A DNA stretch of 64,000 nt. Source: Rouxiella sp. S1S-2 (GTDB lineage Bacteria > Pseudomonadota > Gammaproteobacteria > Enterobacterales > Enterobacteriaceae). This document shows positions 1 to 10,063 of this stretch, piece after piece (position 1 is the first letter of the stretch; every line of letters begins with the position of its first letter). The stretch spans positions 4,960,001 through 5,024,000 of the forward strand of contig NZ_WFKL01000001.1 of NCBI RefSeq assembly GCF_009208105.1. The letters run 5' to 3'. A program made the position numbers and the translations under genes. The notes beneath the pieces were generated by a model. That model saw only the letters and a list, made by a program, of their open reading frames with translations. It was not told the DNA's origin and did not search any database.

Positions 1-30
1 TGTTTCCGGTTTAGCTGTAAAAGTTTTCAT
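1..30 (-). CDS. rplM: 50S ribosomal protein L13, first 10 codons (partial)
   Basis: Only the start of the gene lies in the window and the rest runs off the left edge. Read on the minus strand from 30, the codons give MKTFTAKPET, which is the known N-terminus of ribosomal protein L13. L13 is an early assembly protein of the large ribosomal subunit. The position directly downstream of zapE on the same strand matches the usual enterobacterial order zapE-rplM-rpsI. The identification rests on ten residues plus this context, but both agree. Confidence 0.85.
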   Translation of the reverse strand, partial: MKTFTAKPET

Positions 31-266
31 TAAAAGCTTACCCAATTTAAGTTACACGTTGGCGAACACCCAAACGCCTATATGTTTTATAAACTACATT
101 TTTTCAAACACAGTTTACAAAATAAGTATTGGAGGTTCACACGACCATCAGTCCAGCAAACCTACCCCTTCGAATAGCCATTGCCGGCACTATAAAGTTT
201 CGGGAAAAAAACTTTGTTGTAACGTGGGGTCGCAAGATTATAGAGAACTCCCCAACAAAAATCGAA
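31..266 (-). promoter_or_regulatory. rplM 5' leader and candidate promoter
   Basis: On the minus strand a perfect TATAAT lies at 242-237 and is followed by a GC-rich stretch (GCGACCCC), as in growth-rate and stringently controlled promoters. The -35 is weak: TTCGAT at 266-261, 18 bases away. Transcription from here would give a leader of about 200 bases before the L13 start codon. Leader-based autoregulation is known for several ribosomal protein operons, including this one in E. coli. No gene is seen in 31-348. Confidence 0.45.
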
Positions 267-348
267 CCCTTTTTTGGAAAAAGCTTAAGTTTTTTGGATT
301 CGTCATCGTAGCGAAGATACGCAATGATTGCTCACTTGTTAGACACCC

Positions 349-1479
349 TCAAGGAAGGTGTTCGCGAGCCAGGTATTCTTCACTCTGCATTTCCTGTAGT
401 CGGGACAGGCAGCGCTGATATTCGAACTTCAGGCGTTCACCGCGATAAATCTCGTACATTGGCACTTCAGCCGAGACAACCAGCTTAACGTGACGCTCAT
501 AGAACTCGTCCACCAGCGCAAGGAAACGTCGTGCAGCATTTTCCTGGTCGGCGTTCATCACCGGTACATTGTGCAGCAGCACGCTGTGGTAGAGCTTCGA
601 CAGCGCAATATAGTCGAGCTGGCTGCGCGCCTCTTCACACAGGGTGTGGAACTCAACGGCCAATACGCCGTCTGCCGACGCGAGCGCCTTCAGCGGTCGA
701 TGATTGACCTGCAGCACCGCTTGCTCACCCGCTTTGCCCGCCAGCTTGCCGAACATCTGCTGCATCGGCGCGTCGAGGTCAGAGAGCGTCTGCCCCGTCT
801 CCGGCGTAAGCCACAGATTGGCCTGCGTCAGCGTGCGCAGGCGATAGTCGATACCCGCATCCACATTCATCACGTCACAAAATTGATTGATAAGCGCAAT
901 CGCCGGCAGGAAACGCGCGCGCTGCAGGCCGTTACGATAAAGATTGTCAGGCGGAATGTTCGAGGTAGCCACCAGCGTGATGCCACGGGCAAACAGCGCC
1001 TGTAGCAGGGTCGCGAGAAGCATGGCGTCAGTAATATCCGAGACAAAAAACTCATCAAAGCACAGCACGTCGGTCTCTTGCTTAAAACGATCGGCGATCA
1101 CCTCAAGCGGATCCGACTGCCCCTGCAGCGCCGTGAGGTCTTCATGAACGCGCAGCATAAAGCGGTGGAAGTGCAGGCGCATTTTCCGCTCACCCGGCAA
1201 ACTGTGGAAAAACATGTCCATCAGCCAGGTTTTACCTCGCCCCACGCCGCCCCACATATAAAGCCCCTGCACCGGGCGAATCGTGCTTTTGCTCGGCCCC
1301 TTTTTGAACAGACGGCCCAACCAGCCGCCGTTTTCAGCTAATTCCGCTGGTTTTTTCGCTACCAATTCCTGATAAATAGCATCAAGACGCGTCACAGCCT
1401 GTTTTTGAACGGCATCCGGTTGGAACTCTCCGGCATCAAGTGCAGTCTGATAAGAGGTAAGCGGTGTTTTTGGTTGCAT
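349..1479 (-). CDS. zapE: Cell division protein ZapE, AFG1-like ATPase
   Basis: 376-residue P-loop ATPase of the AFG1/ZapE family. A Walker A motif (GGVGRGKT) lies near residues 77-84 and a Walker B-like CFDEFF further on, followed by a sensor-like ATSN. ZapE associates with the Z-ring and is needed for division under low oxygen or heat in E. coli. I chose the ATG at 1479, which gives the family N-terminus MQPKTPLTSYQ. A TTG seven codons upstream is possible but less likely. An AGGGA sequence lies about a dozen bases upstream. The gene is divergent from zapG and tandem with rplM, the conserved order. Confidence 0.95.
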   Translation of the reverse strand: MQPKTPLTSYQTALDAGEFQPDAVQKQAVTRLDAIYQELVAKKPAELAENGGWLGRLFKKGPSKSTIRPVQGLYMWGGVGRGKTWLMDMFFHSLPGERKMRLHFHRFMLRVHEDLTALQGQSDPLEVIADRFKQETDVLCFDEFFVSDITDAMLLATLLQALFARGITLVATSNIPPDNLYRNGLQRARFLPAIALINQFCDVMNVDAGIDYRLRTLTQANLWLTPETGQTLSDLDAPMQQMFGKLAGKAGEQAVLQVNHRPLKALASADGVLAVEFHTLCEEARSQLDYIALSKLYHSVLLHNVPVMNADQENAARRFLALVDEFYERHVKLVVSAEVPMYEIYRGERLKFEYQRCLSRLQEMQSEEYLAREHLP

Positions 1480-1770
1480 GATAATGAACGGTCCCTGCAA
1501 AAATATTTTCAGTGATTGATGGCGCTGTTTTCATGGCCTTTAACGCAGATTTTTCCACTATTTCGCGGCTTTTAACGCACTTGCAGCAGGATTAGACCCC
1601 AACCGAGGTTGCGAAAGTTGCCACAGGATTCCACTAACTCTTGGTTAACGGTTATAGTGGTGTTCTGTTTGACGTAAAGCTTGCCATGTAAAAGTTTTGT
1701 TTAAAAAGATTGGTGAGAAAGTTACGCCAAAAAGCCCTACAGGACAATGTTGTCAATAATAGGAGTTATT

Positions 1771-2172
1771 ATGACCTGGGAGTATGCGCTCATTGGATTA
1801 GTGGTCGGTATCGCCATCGGTGCGGTAGCGATGCGCTTTGGCAATCGTAAATTACGCGATCAGCAAGTGATGCAAAACGAGATAGACAAGAGTAAAGCCG
1901 AGCTGGAAGAGTATCGCCAAGAGCTGGTCGGTCACTTTGCCCGCAGCGCCGAACTGCTCGACAATATGGCAACGGATTACCGTCAGCTGTATCAGCACAT
2001 GGCGAAAGGCTCTAACAACCTGTTGCCGGACTTGCCGCTACAGGACAACCCGTTCAACTACCGTCTGACCGGCTCTGAAGCCGACAATGACCAGGCGCCG
2101 GTTGAAATGCCTCGCGATTATTCCGACGGCGCTTCAGGCCTGTTACGCGGTGCAGAGCGTCCGCGCCGCTAA
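1771..2172 (+). CDS. zapG: Z-ring associated protein ZapG (YhcB)
   Basis: 133-residue inner-membrane protein of the DUF1043/YhcB family. One N-terminal transmembrane helix covers roughly residues 3-22 (WEYALIGLVVGIAIGAVAMRF), then comes a charged coiled-coil segment and a disordered tail ending in the conserved PRDYSDGASGLL block. YhcB/ZapG links division and cell-envelope growth in E. coli. The ATG at 1771 follows a good AGGAG ribosome site; an ATG eight codons upstream has none. It is followed directly by degQ. Confidence 0.93.
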   Translation: MTWEYALIGLVVGIAIGAVAMRFGNRKLRDQQVMQNEIDKSKAELEEYRQELVGHFARSAELLDNMATDYRQLYQHMAKGSNNLLPDLPLQDNPFNYRLTGSEADNDQAPVEMPRDYSDGASGLLRGAERPRR

Positions 2173-2252
2173 TAACAGCGTCAAGCCAGTGGCATCCGTC
2201 ACTGGCTCCTTTTTGGCACGTCATCTGCAGTCATTCTCGGGGAGTGGTCCAA

Positions 2253-3620
2253 ATGAAGAAAAAATCATTTTTATTCAGCGCACTGGCTTTAAGCCTTGGA
2301 TTAAGCTTCTCGTCTTTTCAAGTGGCCAGTGCAGCACTGCCGGTTGCCGTTGAAGGTCAGCAGTTACCGAGCCTGGCGCCGATGCTGCAAAAAGTGTTGC
2401 CAGGCGTGGTCAGCGTTCAGGTATCGGGCACTCAACCCCCAACAGACCAGGTACCTCCGCAATTTAAATTCTTCTTTGGCCCCGATGCCCCGACTCAGAA
2501 ACAGGACGGTCAGAAGTTTGAAGGCCTCGGTTCGGGCGTAATTATCGATGCCACCAAAGGCTATGTACTGACCAACAACCACGTGGTTAGCAATGCCGAT
2601 AAAATTACCGTAGAAATTAATGACGGCCGTGAATACGACGCCAAGCTGATTGGCAAAGACGACCAGTCAGACATCGCTATTATCCAGCTTAAAGATGCCA
2701 AAAACCTGACACAAATCCCGATGGCCGACTCCGACAAACTGCGCGTAGGCGATTTTGCGGTCGCCGTGGGCAACCCGTTTGGCCTGGGTCAAACAGTGAC
2801 CTCCGGCATTATTTCAGCACTGGGCCGCAGCGGGTTAAACCTTGAAGGCCTCGAAAACTTTATTCAGACCGATGCCTCGATTAACCGCGGCAACTCCGGC
2901 GGTGCACTGCTTAATCTCAACGGTGAACTTGTCGGCATCAATACCGCAATTCTCTCCTCGCAGGGCGGCAGCATGGGGATCGGCTTTGCCATTCCTATCA
3001 ACATGGCCAAAAACCTTAGCAAGCAGCTGATTGAGTTTGGTCAGGTTAAACGCGGACTGTTGGGGATACGCGGCAGCGAAATGACCGCTGACCTGGCGAC
3101 CGCCTTTAAGCTCGACAGCCAGCGCGGCGCATTCGTTAATGAAGTGCTGCCCGACTCTGCCGCCGCCAAGGCCGGTATCAAATCGGGTGACGTGATTATC
3201 ACCCTCGACGGGCAACCGTTAAGCAGCTTCGCCGAACTGCGGGCCAAAGTGGGCACTGCCGGTCCGGGCGTAACCATGAAACTGGGCGTGCTGCGCGGTG
3301 GCAAAGCGATGGACGTGAACGTGACGCTGGATAAAAGCCCCGACGTTGCCGTGGCGCTTGAGAAAATCAATCCGGCACTCACCGGGGCCATTCTGAGCGA
3401 CGTTGATGCCAAAACCGGCAAAGGCGTGCAGGTCGATGAAGTGCAGAAGGGATCACCCGCCGATCAGGTTGGCTTCCAGCAGGGTGACGTTATCGTTGGC
3501 GTAAACCGCGAGCCTATCGATAATCTGGCAGCATTACGTAAAGTGCTCGAGTCCAAACCCGACCTGATTGCCATTAGCGTGGTCCGTAAGGGTCAGAGTC
3601 TCTATTTGTTGATGCCATAA
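2253..3620 (+). CDS. degQ: Periplasmic serine endoprotease DegQ
   Basis: 455-residue HtrA-family protease with a cleavable signal peptide (cleavage likely after VASA, near residue 27). The trypsin-like domain shows the full triad: His110 (TNNHVV), Asp140 (QSDIAI) and Ser215 (NRGNSGG). Two PDZ domains follow (about 260-350 and 365-450), which separates DegP/DegQ from DegS. It degrades misfolded periplasmic proteins. Its position between zapG and degS identifies it as DegQ rather than DegP. The start has a strong site (GGGGAG) eight bases upstream. Confidence 0.95.
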   Translation: MKKKSFLFSALALSLGLSFSSFQVASAALPVAVEGQQLPSLAPMLQKVLPGVVSVQVSGTQPPTDQVPPQFKFFFGPDAPTQKQDGQKFEGLGSGVIIDATKGYVLTNNHVVSNADKITVEINDGREYDAKLIGKDDQSDIAIIQLKDAKNLTQIPMADSDKLRVGDFAVAVGNPFGLGQTVTSGIISALGRSGLNLEGLENFIQTDASINRGNSGGALLNLNGELVGINTAILSSQGGSMGIGFAIPINMAKNLSKQLIEFGQVKRGLLGIRGSEMTADLATAFKLDSQRGAFVNEVLPDSAAAKAGIKSGDVIITLDGQPLSSFAELRAKVGTAGPGVTMKLGVLRGGKAMDVNVTLDKSPDVAVALEKINPALTGAILSDVDAKTGKGVQVDEVQKGSPADQVGFQQGDVIVGVNREPIDNLAALRKVLESKPDLIAISVVRKGQSLYLLMP

Positions 3621-3625
3621 CACAA

Positions 3626-3654
3626 TTTGGGCGTAGTTATAGACTACGCCCAAA
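3626..3654. terminator. Hairpin between degQ and degS
   Basis: A perfect 12-bp inverted repeat begins six bases after the degQ stop: TTTGGGCGTAGT at 3626-3637 and its complement at 3643-3654, with a 5-base loop. There is no run of T after it on the plus strand, so it may act as an mRNA 3' end stabiliser or a weak terminator between degQ and degS rather than as a classical terminator. Confidence 0.6.
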
Positions 3655-3704
3655 CAACTCATGCTATTCTGCTTGCACATTTTCATTCGCATCCCATAAA
3701 CCCC

Positions 3705-4772
3705 ATGTTTGTTAAGTTATTGAGATCTGCCCTCATCGGTCTTATCGTCGCCGCTATTTTACTTGCGACAGTACCGAAGCTGCGCAAAACGATAGTCGAA
3801 CCTATATTCGAACAGGACTTCACCTCTCATAGCGAGCAACCCGCCAGCTATAACGAAGGGGTGCGCCTCGCTGCGCCTGCCGTTGTGAACGTCTACAACC
3901 GCAATATGGGCGACTCTTCGCAAAACGAATTGCAGATCCGCACGCTGGGGTCTGGCGTTATCATGAATGACAAAGGCTATATTCTTACCAATAAGCACGT
4001 CATTAATAACGCCGATCAAATTATTGTTGCCCTGCAGGACGGACGCGTTTTCGATGCGCTGCTCGTCGGCTCTGATAGTCTGACCGACCTCGCAGTACTC
4101 AAAATTGACGCCACCAACCTGCCGGTCATACCGCTTAACGCCAAACGCGTTCCGCGCGTGGGCGACGTGGTGATGGCAATTGGCAATCCGTTTAATATCG
4201 GGCAAACCGTTACACAGGGCATTATTAGCGCCACCGGCCGCATAGGGTTGAGTCCATCAGGGCGCCAGAACTTCTTGCAGACCGACGCCTCCATCAATCA
4301 AGGCAACTCGGGCGGCGCACTGGTGAACTCACTGGGCGAACTGGTGGGTATCAACACCCTGTCCTTTGACCAAAGCAACGACGGCGCCACGCCAGAAGGC
4401 ATTGGCTTCGCCATTCCAACAGCACTGGCAACTAAAGTGATGGGCAAACTTATTCGCGACGGACGTGTCATTCGTGGTTACATTGGCATCGCCGGACGTG
4501 AAGTCTCCCCGCTGCATGGCCCAACGGCCAATGTCGATCATCTGCAGGGCATTGTGGTGAATGAAGTCACCCCTAACGGTCCGGCCGCCAATGCGGGCAT
4601 GCAGGTGAAAGATGTGATCATCAGCGTCAATAACAAACCGGCCATTTCGGCAATCGAAACCATGGACCAGGTCGCCGAAGTTCGACCCGGCTCAGTGATC
4701 CCAGTGGTGATAAACCGCAACGGCAAGAAAATCAGCCTTGAAGTCACCGTTCAGGAATATCCAGAACACTAA
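3705..4772 (+). CDS. degS: Site-1 protease DegS, initiator of the sigma-E response
   Basis: 355-residue inner-membrane-anchored HtrA protease. An N-terminal transmembrane segment (about residues 5-24) replaces the signal peptide of DegQ. The catalytic triad is His98 (TNKHVI), Asp128 (LTDLAV) and Ser202 (NQGNSGG), followed by a single PDZ domain. In E. coli the PDZ domain senses the C-termini of unfolded porins and DegS then cuts RseA, releasing sigma E. The ATG at 3705 gives the family start MFVKLLRS; the frame stays open upstream but without a homologous N-terminus. It lies downstream of degQ. Confidence 0.95.
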   Translation: MFVKLLRSALIGLIVAAILLATVPKLRKTIVEPIFEQDFTSHSEQPASYNEGVRLAAPAVVNVYNRNMGDSSQNELQIRTLGSGVIMNDKGYILTNKHVINNADQIIVALQDGRVFDALLVGSDSLTDLAVLKIDATNLPVIPLNAKRVPRVGDVVMAIGNPFNIGQTVTQGIISATGRIGLSPSGRQNFLQTDASINQGNSGGALVNSLGELVGINTLSFDQSNDGATPEGIGFAIPTALATKVMGKLIRDGRVIRGYIGIAGREVSPLHGPTANVDHLQGIVVNEVTPNGPAANAGMQVKDVIISVNNKPAISAIETMDQVAEVRPGSVIPVVINRNGKKISLEVTVQEYPEH

Positions 4773-4801
4773 GGCGGCGGATATACCGACCTGAAGTCAT
4801 T

Positions 4802-4837
4802 AAAAAAGCCGGAAAGGTTACTCCTTCCGGCTTTTTT
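4802..4837. terminator. Bidirectional terminator after degS
   Basis: A6 then a GC-rich stem (GCCGGAA paired with TTCCGGC) then T6. It works for degS on the plus strand and for the permease on the minus strand; the stop codon of the permease lies in its T run. A near-identical 36-base copy is present at 7274-7309. Confidence 0.93.
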
Positions 4838-6110
4838 AATTTTTGAACAAAGAGGCGATGAGCCCGTAAAAGAAACTCGCGGCCAAGATGGAATTGAGTG
4901 CAGGCACGCCCCAATCGATTGTAAAACCGACAATACTGCCGGAAATGCAGCTGAGGATCGCGGTCCATCCAACTTGCGGCGTACTGGTGCATTGCGGAAG
5001 TTCACCCAATAGACGGCTGGTGTACAGCGTTTGTCTGCTGGTCTTGAGAACAAAATAATCCACTAACATCACGCCCAGCAGCGGTGGAAATACCACGCCA
5101 AGTAAAGTCAGAAAATCTACGAAGCGGTCTAAAATTCCTGCAACGGAGAGCGCAGTTCCCAGACAACCTAGGGTTAAAGTGATAGCCGAAAAATTTACTT
5201 TTCTCCCCGTCAACGCCGAGACTAAGTTGGCGATACCAAGTGATGATGAATAGAGATTAATATCGTTGACGCGAAGGGTGGAGAAAACCACCACTAAAAG
5301 GCCTATTCCTCCCGCCGTCTCGGCCATGATATTCACCACGTCTGCACTGTTTACCGCTCTCGCCAATAATATCGCCAGACCGTTGATAACAAACTCACCG
5401 ATAATAATCGAAATGATCGTCATCCAAAAAACGTGCCGTCCGCTTTTAGAATAACGACTCATATCGGGTGTGATCAGGCTGGCAACAATACAGCCTCCCA
5501 CAACTATCGTGATGCCCGCAGCGACAGACATCGGAGGGCCTACCGGCAATGCATTGACGAGTTCAGTGCTGTTGTGTCCGGTAAGTATCAGGATTGAAAC
5601 CGTAACAATGACAGCAATAAACAGCGGAACGGCTATGCGTGCGGTGAATCTCAGGGCTTTAAATCCAAAGGCAACCAGCACGGTCAGGAACAGGCCCGAG
5701 AAAGTGGCTGACCACGCAAAGCCAAACCTGTCATTCAGCGCATAGTTCAGCCCTTTCGCAAAAACGGCATTTTGTACGCCAAACCACCCCAATAGACTGA
5801 CGACGATGACCAAACTGACAAACAGCGAGCCCACTCGGCCGAAGCCACACCATCTGGAGAGCAGGCTACTCGATAACCCCTCTTTCATACCGGCATAACC
5901 CAGCGCAAAAGTAACAATACCAAAAATGACGCTACCCGCGAAAATAGCGATAAAGGCATTGGTCAGAGTCATAGAGTGCCCCAACACTGCGCCCAGCATG
6001 AATTGGTCCAATGCGGTCAACATACCGGCATGAACCAGTGTAACGCTTAGAAAAGAGAGCCTTGCCATATCGGGTACACGGCTTATTGGATAATTTTCTA
6101 TTATGCTCAT
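4836..6110 (-). CDS. NCS1 family permease, cytosine permease-like (CodB family)
   Basis: 424-residue, very hydrophobic protein with about twelve predicted membrane helices, matching the CodB/NCS1 nucleobase:cation symporter family in length and in motifs such as FGVQNAV and DMSRYSKSGR. CodB imports cytosine. No cytosine deaminase (codA) or other nucleobase enzyme is beside it, so the real substrate is open. It starts 14 bases after the stop of the LuxR-type regulator on the same strand, so the two probably form one transcript. The region is richer in AT than its neighbours and sits between two copies of one terminator, which points to insertion between degS and murA. Confidence 0.8.
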   Translation of the reverse strand: MSIIENYPISRVPDMARLSFLSVTLVHAGMLTALDQFMLGAVLGHSMTLTNAFIAIFAGSVIFGIVTFALGYAGMKEGLSSSLLSRWCGFGRVGSLFVSLVIVVSLLGWFGVQNAVFAKGLNYALNDRFGFAWSATFSGLFLTVLVAFGFKALRFTARIAVPLFIAVIVTVSILILTGHNSTELVNALPVGPPMSVAAGITIVVGGCIVASLITPDMSRYSKSGRHVFWMTIISIIIGEFVINGLAILLARAVNSADVVNIMAETAGGIGLLVVVFSTLRVNDINLYSSSLGIANLVSALTGRKVNFSAITLTLGCLGTALSVAGILDRFVDFLTLLGVVFPPLLGVMLVDYFVLKTSRQTLYTSRLLGELPQCTSTPQVGWTAILSCISGSIVGFTIDWGVPALNSILAASFFYGLIASLFKN

Positions 6111-6124
6111 TTCAATGCCGAGAT

Positions 6125-6826
6125 TTATAAATACTGAACGCCTTTAGTTAATAAAGACTCTGGAATATAACTATCAAGTCCAATGCTTTTACAAAAATCT
6201 TTTAGTTGATGCATAGAATGCACATCTACTTTTTGATAAATAATATTCAATCTGCTTTCAATTGTTCTAGGCGATACATTAAGTATCTTGGCCATATCCT
6301 TACAGGTAAGGTTTTGCATCAACAAGAAAATCACCTGGAGTTCTTTATCTCCGAATAGCGTAATGGGAGGCTCACTTGTTAATACCGAGGGTTTAGCTTG
6401 ATTAATATAAATTAAAGATGAATAAGGTTTAACTTTTCTTGCGCTCCATAACGTCCCTATACATTGCCCACGTTTATTAAAAAGGGGTATTTTATCACTA
6501 ATATAAGATGATAATGACGAACTACCGTTCCAATAATGTGTTTCGATGACAGACACACGACGAAACGCACTTGCAGTGAGTCTGTCATGCTCTTGTAACT
6601 CTTCGCATAACTCACTCCATAGCGCTGGAAACTCACAGTCCATTTTTCCTTCAATTGTAAAATCCAAAGGAGTATTTGTATAGTGACGAGCTGCTCCATT
6701 CATATAAACATGCAATGATGAAATATCTTTTATGCCCCAAGGCTCATCAAGAAATTTTATCATCGTGATTGTATTTTCAATCACATCTTGACTATCAACG
6801 ATGCTTAAAATGCCACTCAAATACAT
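6125..6826 (-). CDS. LuxR-type transcriptional regulator with N-terminal sensor region
   Basis: About 233 residues. The C-terminal third contains a LuxR/GerE helix-turn-helix (LTCKDMAKILNVSPRTIESR, about residues 170-190). The N-terminal part looks like a PAS-type ligand or signal domain and carries no receiver aspartate pattern, so this is not a standard response regulator. The start is uncertain: ATG at 6826 lies three bases after GGAG, and a TTG at 6835 is in frame. It precedes the permease by 14 bases and is probably its regulator (inference). The gene is AT-rich with codon use unlike the flanking core genes, consistent with acquisition. Confidence 0.7.
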   Translation of the reverse strand: MYLSGILSIVDSQDVIENTITMIKFLDEPWGIKDISSLHVYMNGAARHYTNTPLDFTIEGKMDCEFPALWSELCEELQEHDRLTASAFRRVSVIETHYWNGSSSLSSYISDKIPLFNKRGQCIGTLWSARKVKPYSSLIYINQAKPSVLTSEPPITLFGDKELQVIFLLMQNLTCKDMAKILNVSPRTIESRLNIIYQKVDVHSMHQLKDFCKSIGLDSYIPESLLTKGVQYL

Positions 6827-7273
6827 ACACTCCAAATATCAAAAGAAAAATATAATCACTTAGATAATACCAAGTGATTAATACATCTTTATTATCAATT
6901 ACAGCATGCTAAATTTAATTTATTTTAATAATCGCGCATCAAAAAGCCATTCAACACACTATAAACACATCTTTTATTTCACCCTCATGAAAATAATCAC
7001 CTACACCGTAATTATTACGCTATAATATTTATCGCTTCAAGGGTTCAGCATATAATAACGTTAAAAAATGACACACACCTCCCTCCACCAGGGATAAATA
7101 GTACCGACTAACAGGTGCAAAGTAGTAACTTTAGCCTTGAGCTTTTGGCAATGGCATGAATCGCATGCCATTTTTTTTAATGAATTAAATTAATATTAAA
7201 ATATTCATTAAACATCGGCCATTAGATAATAATTTATTGGATAGTGAATTTTACATCGATAAAAATCGTGAAT
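6827..7273. other. AT-rich intergenic region between the LuxR-type gene and murA
   Basis: About 450 bases with no convincing protein gene. It holds the upstream region of the LuxR-type gene, a TATAAT on the plus strand at 7021-7026 without a good -35, and an orphan plus-strand terminator at 7150-7178. The sequence is strongly AT-rich and looks like acquired or decaying DNA. Confidence 0.6.
7150..7178 (+). terminator. Orphan intrinsic terminator
   Basis: AATGGCATG at 7150-7158 pairs perfectly with CATGCCATT at 7164-7172 across a 5-base loop and is followed by T8. It has the right shape only for the plus strand. No protein gene lies upstream on that strand back to degS, so it may end a small RNA or be a remnant. 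Confidence 0.75.
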
Positions 7274-7309
7274 AAAAAAGCCGGAAAGGCTACCCCTTCC
7301 GGCTTTTTT
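7274..7309. terminator. Bidirectional terminator after murA
   Basis: A6, stem GCCGGAA/TTCCGGC, T7. It lies about 48 bases beyond the murA stop and is oriented to end the murA transcript on the minus strand. Thirty-four of 36 bases match the terminator at 4802-4837. Confidence 0.93.
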
Positions 7310-7357
7310 TATTTTTCGTCGAACTTCAACAATCAGTTCAGCGATGAAACATGCACG

Positions 7358-8650
<1,293 letters not shown>

Positions 8651-8696
8651 TTAGGTATAACAAAATGGCCGGCAGCTACGCGCTTGCCCGTCACCC

Positions 8697-8951
8697 TTAA
8701 AAACCGTTGAGCTTGCGATCGCGCTGCCATTCTTCCGGGGTATAAGCCTTGATAGAGAGCGCGTGGATGCGGTTGTCAGCAATGTATTCCATCAGTGGTG
8801 CATAAACGGTTTGCTGTTTCTTTACGCGGCTCATGCCGTCAAACATTGCACCAACCACCACGGCCTGAAAGTGACTGCCATCGCCGGTAACGTGTGCTTC
8901 ATCAAGTGCCAATGCGCCCATCAGCACGTCTTTAATTTCGTTAGTTTCCAT
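8697..8951 (-). CDS. ibaG: BolA family protein IbaG
   Basis: 84-residue BolA-like protein (YrbA/IbaG). The conserved pattern with HFQAVVVG and a C-terminal [13 protein letters not shown] is present. BolA-type proteins work with monothiol glutaredoxins and Fe-S clusters; ibaG is acid-stress induced in E. coli. It lies between mlaB and murA on the same strand, the conserved order, with 76 bases to the murA start. Confidence 0.92.
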   Translation of the reverse strand: METNEIKDVLMGALALDEAHVTGDGSHFQAVVVGAMFDGMSRVKKQQTVYAPLMEYIADNRIHALSIKAYTPEEWQRDRKLNGF

Positions 8952-9020
8952 ATAACCCGTTTAATCGTATGGGGAGTAATAGCCGAACATATTATAGAGA
9001 TCCGGCCAACTCTTAAACCA

Positions 9021-9056
9021 TCAAAAAGCCCCTGCATGAGAGTTTCAGACAGGGGC
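9021..9056 (-). terminator. Terminator between mlaB and ibaG
   Basis: On the minus strand a perfect 7-bp stem (GCCCCTG at 9028-9034 with CAGGGGC at 9050-9056) is followed by T5. It would end the mlaFEDCB transcript before ibaG. Confidence 0.85.
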
Positions 9057-9114
9057 CCTGTATTGAATATTGATTTATCGCAGGATTTTTCTTCTTAGGC
9101 CTGTGCTATCCACC

Positions 9115-9408
9115 CTAATCGAGAGGAATGATCCCCTGCAGATTGTACAGCGTGACCAAAGTACTCAAACGATCGGTGATGCCTGAAATCTTTAAATCAA
9201 CACCGTGCTTGCCGGCATAATCGCGTAAATGCACCAGCAGCGCCAACCCGGATGAGTCAACGCGCTCCAACTGTGCGACGTCTACGCAGGTTACGCCCTT
9301 AAGCAGGCTTGCGCGCTGCTCCCAAAGCGGGAGCAGCGTTTCACGGTCAAGGCAGCCACTGAGGATCAGGCATTGCTGCAATGATTCAAAGTGCAGTCCG
9401 CTACTCAT
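9115..9408 (-). CDS. mlaB: Phospholipid transport system STAS-domain protein MlaB
   Basis: 97-residue STAS-domain protein. The core pattern [21 protein letters not shown] is typical of the fold. MlaB binds the ATPase MlaF on the cytoplasmic side of the MlaFEDB complex and is required for its stability and activity. It overlaps the mlaC stop by four bases (ATGA-type junction) and is the last gene of the mla operon. Confidence 0.93.
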   Translation of the reverse strand: MSSGLHFESLQQCLILSGCLDRETLLPLWEQRASLLKGVTCVDVAQLERVDSSGLALLVHLRDYAGKHGVDLKISGITDRLSTLVTLYNLQGIIPLD

Positions 9409-10052
9409 TTATTGTTCTGCTGAAGGGTAATCGGCTGAGCCGCTGCAGATTTCAGACGCGCAGTCAGGCCATCAATGCCTTTCTGACGCAGAATATCTGC
9501 CCACTCATTTTGCTTGGTGGTGATCATGCTCACGCCTTCGGCAATCATGTCATACGCCTGCCATTCACCCGTACGGCTATTTTTACGCCATTGGAAATCA
9601 AGGCGAATAGGAGGACGACCGCCCGGATCGGTAATGGTCACACGGATAGCGATAATATCGGTACCTGCAGGAACAGGCTGGGCCGGTTGAACCTGGTAAG
9701 ACTGATTGGTGTACATCGCCAGCGCCTGACCATAGGCCTGCTGCAGGTAATCACTGAACGCGCTGAAATAGGCTTCGCGCTGCGCTGGTGTGGCCGAGTT
9801 GTAGTAGCGACCCAGTACCAGTGCACCCGCGTATTTAACCTGCACGAAAGGCAACAGTTCTTCACGAACCACGGTGCGCAGATAGTTCGGATCCTGCTTG
9901 ATTTTAGGTTGTTCGGCTTTCAGACGCGAGAAGGTTGCGTCGGCCGCAGCATTCATCACGCTGTAAGGATTGGTTTTATCAACCGCAGCGGCGGCGTTGG
10001 CCGCCAGTGGTGCAACCATCAGTAAAGCAACCACCATTAAACGTTTAAACAT
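9405..10052 (-). CDS. mlaC: Periplasmic phospholipid-binding protein MlaC
   Basis: 215 residues with an N-terminal signal peptide ending near AANA (residues 1-21). The rest matches the MlaC/Ttg2D family ([17 protein letters not shown]; YARxYYNSAT-like block). MlaC shuttles lipids between the outer-membrane MlaA-porin complex and the inner-membrane MlaFEDB transporter. It lies between mlaD and mlaB in the operon. Confidence 0.95.
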   Translation of the reverse strand: MFKRLMVVALLMVAPLAANAAAAVDKTNPYSVMNAAADATFSRLKAEQPKIKQDPNYLRTVVREELLPFVQVKYAGALVLGRYYNSATPAQREAYFSAFSDYLQQAYGQALAMYTNQSYQVQPAQPVPAGTDIIAIRVTITDPGGRPPIRLDFQWRKNSRTGEWQAYDMIAEGVSMITTKQNEWADILRQKGIDGLTARLKSAAAQPITLQQNNK

Positions 10053-10063
10053 AACTATTCCTC

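Noticed and set aside
2835..3215. Open frame antisense to degQ
   Set aside because: Shadow of the protease gene; no ribosome site or family resemblance.
6991..7029. Twelve-codon open frame (MKIITYTVIITL) in the AT-rich gap
   Set aside because: No ribosome site precedes it, and such short frames are expected by chance in AT-rich DNA.
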